Source of the DNA: JAKZVK01 sp965248255
Lineage (GTDB): Bacteria; Acidobacteriota; Terriglobia; Bryobacterales; UBA6623
Assembly (NCBI GenBank): GCA_965248255.1
Contig: CBDFIW010000004.1
Span: 558,001 to 622,000, forward strand
Direction of reading: 5' to 3'
DNA: 64,000 bases
Part shown: in pieces, positions 20,306-28,334 of the stretch
Layout: every line of letters begins with the position of its first letter
Numbering within the stretch: the first letter of the stretch is position 1
Position numbers and translations under genes: made by a program
Notes under the pieces: generated by a model
What the model was told of the DNA's origin: nothing
The model's input: only the letters and a program-made list of their open reading frames with translations
Databases searched by the model: none

Positions 20306-21894
20306 TGTCAAGGCCCAATAGAAATGTCCCCTTCGGTAGCCCAGTAGAAGTGTCCCCTTGGTGATAGGAGAGAATCGTCATCGTCGGGGCTGTGGAACTG
20401 TGGGAATCGCGTAGCGATTTCCAAGGGGCGGTGGGAAGGGTGGAAAACCATCCACGGTTCCTCGAGCCCGGCACGGCTGCCGCCACAAGGTTTTCCACGC
20501 TTTCCATCCGACCCGGCATTTCCACAGCCCTCTTATGAATTCGCAGCTCGTGTTTTCCGCAGCACAGGTCGCCGCCAGGGGTGGTTCGCCGCCGGCTTGC
20601 GTCTGGCCACCACGTTCCCCTGCGGTGCCGGCTTCGTCCGCAGCCGTGGCGTCGGCGTGGCGATCACTTCGTGCTCGATCTCGTGCCCCTCAAACCTCAC
20701 CTGCAAGCTCTCATCGCGCCCCTGTTGGACCGTCACCCGTGCACCCGCCCCCACGCCCTGATTGCGTTTCGGCTTCAACTGCAAACAACGATTCTCGAAA
20801 CGCACCACCTGGTCGTTGCTCACCACCCGTTCGTATTCGAAGCAGAACACCCCTCGCAGCTCGGTGCCGCGGGGTAGCGCCTGGTGAAAGTCCGCTCCCG
20901 CCGCCGGCTCGCAGCAGAAGCGCTCGTTGTGCTCGGCTAAGTACTCCTCGCCGAGGTAACGGTTCGCCGCCTCGTAATCAACGATGCCCCGCAGCCGCAT
21001 CTTCTTGATCAGGCGGTCCTGGTGCGTGCCGTGATGGCGTTCGACACGTCCCTTGGCTTGCGGCGACGATGCGGCAATGATGCCAATGCCAAGCTTCGCG
21101 CACATGCGCCCGAACTGCGTCTCGGGCTTGATGCCTTCCAGTGCTTCCCGCGACGTCGGCTGGCGCTGGTAGACGTTTTTCCAGTCGCAGTACAACGCCT
21201 TGGGAACGCCGTGTTGGCGCACCCAGGCTTGGAGCAGATCGGCCGCGGCCCAGGTCGTTTCCTGGCCCGAGAAGCGGCACAGTGCAAGACCGGTCGCGTC
21301 ATCGACAAAGTTCATCAAACAGGCTTTCGGGCCGCGTCCTTCCAGCCAGTGGTGGTGCGAACCGTCGAGTTGAATCAGCTCGCCGAAGTGCGCTTTGCGT
21401 TGCCGCCGGCTGCGATGCGGTGGGCGCTTGCGACTCCGGCTCCACAGGCCCGCCGCGAGCATCCAGCGCCGCAGCGTTTCGCGCGGCACTTCCAGGCCCT
21501 GATCGGCTGCCAGATGTTCCGACGCCAGCGTCGGCCCGCAGCGCTCGTGTCCCTCGCCCGCATAGTTTGCGTGCACCAACTCGAGAACCTGCTCGCGGCG
21601 CTTGTCATCGGCTCGGTTCGAAGCGCGGCCGACGTTACCGTGCACCAAAGCCTTGACCCCGCCTGCTCGGTAACGCTTGTTGAGCCGCTTCGCTTGGCGG
21701 TAGCTGACCTCCAGCAGTGCGGTGGCTTCGGTCAACTTCAGTTCCCCTCGTTTCACTCGGCTCAGCACTTCGCCGCGCCTCAACTCCTTGGCACTCATCC
21801 ATGTCCTTCCCAATCTTTCACCTCCTCGCAGAGGTCCAGATTAGGGGACATTTCTATTGGGCGCTCAAGGGGACATTATCATTGGGCTTCAACA
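20306..21894 (-). mobile_element. ISNCY/IS1202-like insertion sequence, 1589 bp, 16-bp target duplication
   Basis: The two ends are inverted repeats (TGTCAAGGCCCAATAGAAAT... and TGTTGAAGCCCAATGATAAT... on the other strand). Each end holds two copies of a CCCAAT-AGAAATGTCCCC-like site, probably transposase-binding sites. The host sequence CAGGGAGTGCATAGCT occurs directly outside both ends (20290-20305 and 21895-21910), a 16-bp duplication; long duplications are typical of this group. It sits between two minus-strand genes and breaks neither coding region. Confidence 0.9.
20533..21798 (-). CDS. ISNCY-family transposase
   Basis: The protein starts MSAKELRRGEVLSRVKRGEL with a helix-turn-helix (LTEATALLEVSYRQAKRLNKRY), followed by an integrase-type core with GELIQLDGSHHHWLEGRG, LMNFVDDATGLAL, YCDWKNVYQ and ASSPQAKGRVERHHGTHQD. 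These contain the D, D and E expected of a DDE enzyme. It fills most of the 1589-bp element and looks intact. A start five codons upstream (21813) is also possible. Confidence 0.93.
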   Translation of the reverse strand: MSAKELRRGEVLSRVKRGELKLTEATALLEVSYRQAKRLNKRYRAGGVKALVHGNVGRASNRADDKRREQVLELVHANYAGEGHERCGPTLASEHLAADQGLEVPRETLRRWMLAAGLWSRSRKRPPHRSRRQRKAHFGELIQLDGSHHHWLEGRGPKACLMNFVDDATGLALCRFSGQETTWAAADLLQAWVRQHGVPKALYCDWKNVYQRQPTSREALEGIKPETQFGRMCAKLGIGIIAASSPQAKGRVERHHGTHQDRLIKKMRLRGIVDYEAANRYLGEEYLAEHNERFCCEPAAGADFHQALPRGTELRGVFCFEYERVVSNDQVVRFENRCLQLKPKRNQGVGAGARVTVQQGRDESLQVRFEGHEIEHEVIATPTPRLRTKPAPQGNVVARRKPAANHPWRRPVLRKTRAANS

Positions 21895-21990
21895 CAGGGA
21901 GTGCATAGCTCCCGCACGGTCGCTTTCACGCCCCCATGCATCGGGGACGCCCGCCGATCATTGGCCTCAGCAGGCCGGCCGGCGGAAGAG

Positions 21991-23718
21991 CTATCGGAGT
22001 TCAATGAGCGCAAAGCGGCCGAGGCGGTCAACCCATACCTCGGTCATCAAGCCGCGCTTCACAGCCTTGAGTGAGCGGGCTTCTCCCGCCGCGTCCCGCA
22101 GCGTAGCGGTCTGAAAGGCGCCGTCCACGCGTACGGGAAAACCTTGCTCCAGGGGCGCGTCGTAGTTGATGAGGTGAATCTGTGCGGACGACTGCGTCCG
22201 CTGCGTTGCCAGACCAACCACCGCAGGGGCATTCCACAGCCGCAGGTCACGGACACGGACGCCGACCAGGTCGATGACGTCGAGCGCGAACTCGCTGGGG
22301 TCGAGAATCGGATCGTGATAGGCGACGATGCGGCCGTTGCCGAACGAGTAGTGCTCGCGGTCTCGGTCAGAGCGCGCCTTCTCAGCACCCTCGAGAAGCC
22401 ACCATTCCGGGGAGCTGCGCTCGGCGGGCGCCGTGACAAGGAGACCTCCGGCCCGGACATACCCCGAGATGCGCCGCAGCTCGGCCCGGCCGGGCGGCGC
22501 AATGTTCGCGGCCACGAGGCCACGGAAGTGGCTCGAATCAAGCACCGGAAGATCGTCCGTCGGGTAGACGAGTGGAAACAAGTTGCGGCGGTAAAGCAGA
22601 TTCAGAATCTCGCCCGACTCGACCAATGTGCCCGCCGCCACGGCCATGCGCGAGCGATTTGGCCTCGTGAATTCATCGCGATTCCGCTGGAGAAAGTGAG
22701 CCGTTCGTCCCAACGACTCCCAAGCCGCCACGGCTTCCGCCTCGCCCGCAAGTAGAGCTTTGCGATAGTCGGTCTCGACGGAGAGGACGACATTGCCCCC
22801 GGCCAGAGAGGCCTCGACCAAGGCCACTTCGAGGGATTCGTACGGTACCGCGCGGCCACCCGAAATGCCGGCGGAGGCATCGGGACGATAGGCGAGCGCC
22901 GCCGGACGTCTGGGGAACAGACCCCGCAAATAGCCGAATAGATACGAGTTGGAATCGACCCACGGCTCGCGGCTGGCCGTGGCCACTTCGATCCCCCGTC
23001 CCTTAACGTTCGGGGGCCTGCGGACGCCGGGCCACAGCCCAGCCTTGAGAATCGTATGCGCGCCGGGCAAGTCCCAGTGGATCTGATCGCGGCTGAGGAA
23101 AATCAGTGCGTCGTAGCCCCGCAGTTGGCTGATGAAGTCACGCAGCGGCTCAGGCTCACCGAAAGCCCCGGCAGCGTCGAGGGCGATCGCCCCGAAGCCC
23201 GCGGTGCGAGCTGTTTCGGCCGTCGTGAGCGCTTGTTCGGCTCCCTCCTGAACGCCCAGCTCCGCAATGGGAGTGACACCCGCCTTGCCGCAGGCGTCTG
23301 CGAAAGCCTTGGTCGCGTCATCGGCGGGCCACGGCAGCAAGACGGCCGTCCAGCCGCCCTTCACCAGCAGGCCGACGTTGTCGAGCTTGGCCGCCGCGGG
23401 CTCAACCTCCGTGTCCCAACGGCCCATCACCTGGAAACCCAGGTCGAATTCGGCTTGCAACGGCGCGCTGAACATGACGGCGCACCCCAACAGGCAGAGC
23501 AAGCGCCGGTCGGAATGTGGCGGAGATTCCTTAGGCGCAGGAGCTGTAGGGGCGGGCCCCCGTGCCCGCCCGACTGCTCGTTTACCATTGAGCCCGCTTT
23601 GCGACAGTGCACTAGCCATGCGCTGCGGCCAGTTTACACCATCAGTCGGTCCCAGATCCGTACGTAAGGATTCTGACGAACGCTTGAAGCCCGGTACGCC
23701 GCAACCCGATGAATCCAA
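21991..23718 (-). CDS. Large secreted protein, possibly glycoside-hydrolase-like; start uncertain
   Basis: The frame is open from 23718, but the first ~65 residues come from intergenic repeat DNA, including a GGGCGGGC...GCCCGCCC hairpin at about 23550-23576. The true start is likely near 23510, before the hydrophobic LLCLLGCAVMFSAPLQA signal. The middle resembles an alpha/beta barrel (VGLLVKGGWTAVLLPWP; FGAIALDAAGAFGEPEP). The C-terminal part has the look of a glutamine-amidotransferase-like module found in beta-galactosidases (VYPTDDLPVLDSSHFRGLVA; RRISGYVRAGGLLVTAPAE). No catalytic acid pair could be assigned, so the function is open. It stands alone, upstream of the ISNCY insertion. Confidence 0.65.
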   Translation of the reverse strand: MDSSGCGVPGFKRSSESLRTDLGPTDGVNWPQRMASALSQSGLNGKRAVGRARGPAPTAPAPKESPPHSDRRLLCLLGCAVMFSAPLQAEFDLGFQVMGRWDTEVEPAAAKLDNVGLLVKGGWTAVLLPWPADDATKAFADACGKAGVTPIAELGVQEGAEQALTTAETARTAGFGAIALDAAGAFGEPEPLRDFISQLRGYDALIFLSRDQIHWDLPGAHTILKAGLWPGVRRPPNVKGRGIEVATASREPWVDSNSYLFGYLRGLFPRRPAALAYRPDASAGISGGRAVPYESLEVALVEASLAGGNVVLSVETDYRKALLAGEAEAVAAWESLGRTAHFLQRNRDEFTRPNRSRMAVAAGTLVESGEILNLLYRRNLFPLVYPTDDLPVLDSSHFRGLVAANIAPPGRAELRRISGYVRAGGLLVTAPAERSSPEWWLLEGAEKARSDRDREHYSFGNGRIVAYHDPILDPSEFALDVIDLVGVRVRDLRLWNAPAVVGLATQRTQSSAQIHLINYDAPLEQGFPVRVDGAFQTATLRDAAGEARSLKAVKRGLMTEVWVDRLGRFALIELR

Positions 23719-24119
23719 CCACGGGTCTGAGCCCGGTAGGGCGTCACAATCCTAGCCCATGGATTTATCCATGGGTGTCGGTCCCGAGCACCCTTCACCC
23801 GGTGCCAGGCTGTTTCTGGTCGCGCGCGGTCGACGGCCACGCGCGACCAGAAACAGCCTTGGGTGAAACGAGTTGATGTGGGTGCGTTCGGAACCCATGG
23901 ATGAATCCATGGGCTAGGATTGTTCGACCCTTGCCGGGTCGGCAGATCGACACACATTACCCACGAGTCCGCAGCCCCAGCCGCTGCCTTTGAAGTTTTC
24001 TACCCTCAACACCCGGCGGGTGAGCCAACCCCAAACCCATCCACTCTCTTCCCGCTCCCCCCGTCGAGTCATCACTGCATGACGACACACACTCCCCCTA
24101 GCTTACGTACGGATCTGGG
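23651..24119. repeat. Nested palindromic element
   Basis: Three levels of inverted repeat are visible. Outer arms of 18 bp: CCCAGATCCGTACGTAAG 23651-23668 and its complement 24102-24119. Middle arms of 29 bp with one mismatch: 23748-23776 (AATCCTAGCCCATGG...) and 23893-23921. Inner stem of 19 bp: GGCTGTTTCTGGTCGCGCG 23808-23826 with its perfect complement 23840-23858. No gene lies inside. A related half element (TAGCCCGCGGATTCATCCG) is at about 48286. Confidence 0.85.
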
Positions 24120-24229
24120 TCGGTAGCCCAGCCCTTTCGATACGCTAATGTTGAGAGAGCGTCGTCAGCGGCGCAGGCCTGTCGTCTCTCAGCCGGTCGT
24201 TCCGCGGCGATCGCGCCAACATTCCCGTC

Positions 24230-24556
24230 GTGAGCTCCGCCAGTCCGAACTTTGCCGGGCTATTCAGCCGCTGGCCCTGGCGGCCCATCCCAAGCTGTCC
24301 GGGGCGTTTTGTTCTGTCACCAAGGGAGTTCAAGGGTCCACCGGAGGATCTGGTGGGCCAAGGATCGGACTCACGAGAGTTCCAAGTCAAGACTGCACAA
24401 GACCCGGTGGTCGTCACGGCCTTCGAGGCGGGCGGCTTGATCTCCTACCGAAAATCCGATGGCGGCTACCTGCACACGCTCAATACCGAGGAGGGGTTCC
24501 GCAGAAAGCTGGAACAGTTGGGTATTGGCTTGACGCCGCTGGACTCAGACGTCTGA
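24230..24556 (+). CDS. Small protein of unknown function
   Basis: A 108-residue frame whose second half has a normal protein look (FQVKTAQDPVVVTAFEAGGL, then ISYRKSDGGYLHTLNTEEGF and a final helix RRKLEQLGIGLTPLD). The first ~35 residues are rich in proline, serine and tryptophan and are less convincing; the start may lie further in. There is no signal peptide or membrane segment and no recognised family. It is flanked by palindromic repeat DNA upstream and converges with the next small gene. Confidence 0.45.
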   Translation: MSSASPNFAGLFSRWPWRPIPSCPGRFVLSPREFKGPPEDLVGQGSDSREFQVKTAQDPVVVTAFEAGGLISYRKSDGGYLHTLNTEEGFRRKLEQLGIGLTPLDSDV

Positions 24557-24613
24557 GTCTTCTTGAAGGTGAGATGGGAGGACTCGTGGCCGGTTGGAAC
24601 ACTCGTCGCGCGG

Positions 24614-24793
24614 CTACTGAATGACGACGTTGCCGTCTTCATCGAGCCAGGCGATATCGTCGTTCACGTGTTTTTCTTTCCCCTGCTTCTCGACCTTGCG
24701 CTGTGCGCGCTTCTCGGCTTTCTCGCGCTGCTTTTCCTGACGCGCGAGCTCTTTGAGCCTTTTTTGGAAAGCGGTGTTTGATCGGCTGGCCAC
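24614..24793 (-). CDS. Small highly charged protein
   Basis: A 59-residue protein from GTG 24793, starting MASRSNTAFQKRLKELARQE. Residues 10-43 are a continuous lysine/arginine/glutamate helix (KQREKAEKRAQRKVEKQGKE), followed by the acidic end NDDIAWLDEDGNVVIQ. The composition suggests a cytoplasmic nucleic-acid- or ribosome-associated protein, but no family is named. The frame is open further upstream (to 25054), but that part looks non-coding (cysteine- and arginine-rich, no pattern). Confidence 0.65.
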   Translation of the reverse strand: MASRSNTAFQKRLKELARQEKQREKAEKRAQRKVEKQGKEKHVNDDIAWLDEDGNVVIQ

Positions 24794-25251
24794 GGGCGTT
24801 CCCTCCCTCTTGTCGGCACCGGGCAAGCAGGGCGCGGCGCGCTCTTGTTCGTCCTGGAACACGTAGCATATGGCCGGCCGCACAGCCGCTCCAGCCACGT
24901 CCAAAACAGCTATCACACACCCGCCCCCCCGGTCGCCGTGAGAGATCTCACGACTCACAAGTAACAGGACCGTGACAAAAAAAGAGCGGGAGCTAGAGAC
25001 GGAGCAGCGGCACGCGCAGCAAGCCGGCTTCAATGCCACAGGGGGTTCTTCCAATAGTTTAGCGTGCCCTCACGCGGATTGCCAGTTGAGCGGTTCTGGC
25101 GTCACACGCCTAGCCTCGGGCTCGGAGAGACCTGCGGCTCTGTGCTGTTCTTATCCCTGATCCGTCCGCAAGCCGTTCCGACTGACGCACCGCAAGGTAC
25201 TGCGCGCCGTGGCGGTCTCCATCGCTACACTGTGGCTGTCAGCATCCAAGA

Positions 25252-26136
25252 GTGTCGGTTCATCTGAGTGGGGGCTTTGTGGGGCAAGAGATCGTTTACC
25301 GAGTAACGTCGATCGGGCGCCCGCTCGATCCTAATTACCCGACAAACAAGGCGGTGTTGTTCCTCATGCCGCTTGCGGGACTCATCGCGGGTGCTGCAGC
25401 GGGGCTCCGAGGTGCAGACGCTCCACAAGTCGGCTTGGGCGCACTAACAGGCGCGCTCGTCGTCTTCGGCGCGTGGGCTTTGGGGCGAGAGCTGGCGCCC
25501 GACCACCATGCGGTTGCCTTTGCCGGCATGACCTTTGCTTTCATCGCGTTCGTGGTGGTCGGCTCGCCGAGCCTCATCTTGCTGTTTGCGACGCTTTTTC
25601 TGGTCCGAATCGTGAACCGCAGCGTCGGTTGGCCGGCGCGGTTGACCGATTCGATCACTGTCTTCTTGCTGATTGTTTGGGTTTTGTACAGCACCCGAAA
25701 CGTGCTGCTTGGAGTCGTCGGCGCCCTGGCGTTTCTCCTTGATGCCGTCCTGCGCGATGCCAAGCGTCAGCAGTTCGCCTTTGCCGTGCTCTGCCTAGCT
25801 GCATCCGGCGCTTGGGCGTTCCAACACGGCCCTCGCTTCGACCCCGGGGCACTGGGCAACCCACTGAGATGGATGGTCATAACGGTAAGCGTTGGATTCG
25901 GGCTTGCCATCTTGAGGACGCGGCGGGTGAGCAGTGCCGGTGACGTGACAGGGGTCCCCTTGTCGCTGTCCCGCGTACGGGCGGGGATGCTGATTGGCCT
26001 CCTTATGGCGTTAGCGCCGCTGGCCGTTGGAGCTGACGGCGTTGAGGCCTCCAGTCCGGTTTGGGCTGCGCTGAGCGGCGTCTTGTTGCAAGGCCTCGCC
26101 CGCAAGCCGTCTGGGACGCAGACCGTGCTAGGATAG
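25252..26136 (+). CDS. Polytopic membrane protein of unknown function
   Basis: The 294-aa protein has about eight to nine hydrophobic segments in alternation with short charged loops (for example VLFLMPLAGLIAGAAAGL, GALTGALVVFGAWALG, SLILLFATLFLVRIV, SITVFLLIVWVLYS). No catalytic motif is visible. The start is GTG 25252; a second GTG nine codons on is possible, as little precedes the first helix. It stands alone, about 100 bases before the disulfide reductase gene on the same strand. Transport or membrane-enzyme roles are both possible. Confidence 0.75.
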   Translation: MSVHLSGGFVGQEIVYRVTSIGRPLDPNYPTNKAVLFLMPLAGLIAGAAAGLRGADAPQVGLGALTGALVVFGAWALGRELAPDHHAVAFAGMTFAFIAFVVVGSPSLILLFATLFLVRIVNRSVGWPARLTDSITVFLLIVWVLYSTRNVLLGVVGALAFLLDAVLRDAKRQQFAFAVLCLAASGAWAFQHGPRFDPGALGNPLRWMVITVSVGFGLAILRTRRVSSAGDVTGVPLSLSRVRAGMLIGLLMALAPLAVGADGVEASSPVWAALSGVLLQGLARKPSGTQTVLG

Positions 26137-26235
26137 CGCGCGGCCTCGTTCGAGCAAAAAATTCACATATCCCTATCTTCCAAGCAAGACCCCAGACGGA
26201 CGTTGTGGTTGTGCTCCGCGTTTAGAGAGGTTGGC

Positions 26236-27615
26236 ATGGCTAATCGATACGACGCCATTGTGATCGGCACGGGCCAGGCGGGCCCCTCACTCACGGCACG
26301 CCTTTCGGGGGAAGGCCTGAACACAGCGGTCATTGAACGCAAGCTGTTCGGCGGAACCTGCGTCAACACCGGCTGTACGCCGACTAAGGCCATGGTCGCG
26401 AGTGCTCGCGCCGCCTACATCGCCCGGAGGGCTGCTGACTTCGGCGTGCTGATTGACGGAACGGTTCAGGTCGACATGAAGAAGGTCAAGGAGCGCAAGG
26501 ATGCCATTGTCGGGCACTCGAATCAGGGCCTCGAAAGCTGGCTCGGGACGATGAGGAACGTGACGGTGTTTCGCGGCCACGCTCGCTTTACAGGTCGCGA
26601 CACCGTTGAGATCGGAGACGCGTCACTCCAGGCAGAGAGGATCTTCATCAACGTCGGTGGCCGGGCGTTTATCCCGCCGGTCGGGGGTTTGGAGGATGTC
26701 GATTACCTGACCAACTCGAGCCTCATGGAGGTCGACTTCCTACCGGAACACCTCGTGATCTTGGGCGGCGGCTACATTGCACTCGAGTTCGGCCAGATGT
26801 TCCGGCGCTTTGGAAGCCGGGTCACGATCGTGCAGCGCAGCGGACGGATCCTTTCTCGAGAGGACAACGACATCGCCGAGACAATTGCCGAGATCCTGAA
26901 GAACGAAGGCATTGACGTTTGCATCGATGCTGGGAAATACCAGGTGGAGAGTCGCAACGGCGGTATCTTCGTGCGGATGCAGTGCGAAGGCAAGCCGCAT
27001 GAAGTGGTCGGGTCGCACCTACTAGTGGCGACCGGAAGGCGCCCGAACACAGACGATCTTGGGCTGGACAAAGCGGGCATCGAGACGAACGAGGGCGGCT
27101 ACATCCGGGTCGACGACCAACTCCGGACGAGCGTGGAGGGAGTCTGGGCACTAGGCGACTGCAACGGCCGTGGGGCGTTCACACATACGAGCTACAACGA
27201 CTTCGAGATTGTTGCGGCCAATCTCTTCGACAACGATTCACGTCGTGTCAGCGATCGGATTCTGAACTTCGGCCTATACATCGATCCCCCGCTCGGCCGC
27301 GTAGGGATGACCGAGCAAGAGGTCCGCGCCTCAGGCCGCAAGGCGTTGATCGCCACGCGCCCGATGACGCGCGTGGCGCGCGCTGTCGAGAAGGGCGAGA
27401 CGCAAGGCTTCATGAAAGCGCTCGTCGACGCCGAGACGAAGCGGTTTCTGGGAGCGGCGATCCTCGGCGTTGGCGGAGACGAGGTCGTGCACTCCGTCCT
27501 CGAAGCGATGTACGCCGATGTTCCGTACACGGTGCTCCAGCGGGCGGTGCATAATCACCCGACCGTAACGGAGTTGATTCCCACCATGCTGCAGGACCTC
27601 ACACCGTTGGAGTAG
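26236..27615 (+). CDS. FAD-dependent pyridine nucleotide-disulfide oxidoreductase (mercuric-reductase-like)
   Basis: The 459-aa protein starts MANRYDAIVIGTGQAGPSLT with the FAD-binding GxGxxG, then the redox pair in GGTCVNTGCTPTKAMV, the NADPH-binding LVILGGGYIALEFGQ, the second FAD motif ALGDCNGRGAFTHT, and the dimerisation domain ending LQRAVHNHPTVTELIP with the active-site His. This is the class I fold of lipoamide dehydrogenase and mercuric reductase. It lacks both the N-terminal metal-binding domain and the C-terminal Cys-Cys of true MerA, so mercury reduction is unlikely; the substrate is unknown. The frame extends 11 codons upstream, but this ATG matches the family start. Confidence 0.92.
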   Translation: MANRYDAIVIGTGQAGPSLTARLSGEGLNTAVIERKLFGGTCVNTGCTPTKAMVASARAAYIARRAADFGVLIDGTVQVDMKKVKERKDAIVGHSNQGLESWLGTMRNVTVFRGHARFTGRDTVEIGDASLQAERIFINVGGRAFIPPVGGLEDVDYLTNSSLMEVDFLPEHLVILGGGYIALEFGQMFRRFGSRVTIVQRSGRILSREDNDIAETIAEILKNEGIDVCIDAGKYQVESRNGGIFVRMQCEGKPHEVVGSHLLVATGRRPNTDDLGLDKAGIETNEGGYIRVDDQLRTSVEGVWALGDCNGRGAFTHTSYNDFEIVAANLFDNDSRRVSDRILNFGLYIDPPLGRVGMTEQEVRASGRKALIATRPMTRVARAVEKGETQGFMKALVDAETKRFLGAAILGVGGDEVVHSVLEAMYADVPYTVLQRAVHNHPTVTELIPTMLQDLTPLE

Positions 27616-27711
27616 TCACGGACAGCCACCAGGAGCATCCTGCGCATGAGCCTGCGGCTGACGGACGGATACGGAGCTTGTCGCTGCTGAAATCGAGCGG
27701 CCATCCCCCAC

Positions 27712-28155
27712 CTATGTGCCGGTCGACCCGAAGCCTTGGCAACCTCGCTCCGACGCGGCGAGATGCTCTTCGACCGCCCATTCAACCGCGGCGTATCTCC
27801 CTACGATGAGCTGCGCGATACGATCACCGGGGCGAACCGTGTAGTCGTCAAGGCCATGGTTGATCATCAGTACGCGCACCTCGCCCCGATAGCCGGGATC
27901 GACCGTGCCGGGACTGTTGAGCAACGTGACTCCGAACCTACGGGCCAGGCCGCTGCGCGGACGGACTTGGCCTTCGTACCCCGCCGGTAACTCCATAGCC
28001 AGACCTGTTCCTACGCTCGCCCAGCCGCCCCGAGGCAGCGTGACTTCCTCAACCGCGAACAGGTCGAGTCCGGCGTCTTCCTCCGGCCCGTGCGCGGCGG
28101 CCGGGAGAAGTGCGTCGGGGCGAAGCCGAGTCACCGGCACAGTCAGTCTTGTCAT
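27712..28155 (-). CDS. dut: dUTP diphosphatase
   Basis: Dut hydrolyses dUTP to dUMP, keeping uracil out of DNA and feeding thymidylate synthesis. The 147-aa protein has the family motifs in order: AGLDLFAVEE (1), RPRSGLARRFGV (2), NSPGTVDPGYRGEVRVLMIN with the catalytic Asp and Tyr (3), GDRIAQLIVGRY (4), and the C-terminal lid RGCQGFGSTG (5). The length is typical of the homotrimeric type. The start MTRLTVPVTRL is preferred to one 16 codons upstream. It is tail-to-tail with the oxidoreductase. Confidence 0.96.
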   Translation of the reverse strand: MTRLTVPVTRLRPDALLPAAAHGPEEDAGLDLFAVEEVTLPRGGWASVGTGLAMELPAGYEGQVRPRSGLARRFGVTLLNSPGTVDPGYRGEVRVLMINHGLDDYTVRPGDRIAQLIVGRYAAVEWAVEEHLAASERGCQGFGSTGT

Positions 28156-28214
28156 AGCCTCCAAGCGAAGTGGGGAGATAATAGCAGACTTGGCCGGGGT
28201 CATCGGCCCGAGGT

Positions 28215-28280
28215 GTGGCGCAAGAGCCCAGGCTTGCCCGTGAGAATAGCGACTGACCGAGTCCTCGGTTCTCAGGTGTC
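28215..28280. repeat. Structured intergenic repeat, family A (partial copy 3)
   Basis: The block starts GTGGCGCAAGAGCCCAGGCT and includes TGACCGAGTCCTCGGTTCTC, a hairpin corresponding to the second stem of copy 1. It lacks the closing arm, and lies between dut and putA. Confidence 0.6.
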
Positions 28281-28334
28281 CGCGAACGGATGCTCCGCCC
28301 TACCCCACTAGCAAGATCCTCTACTGGAACAGGG

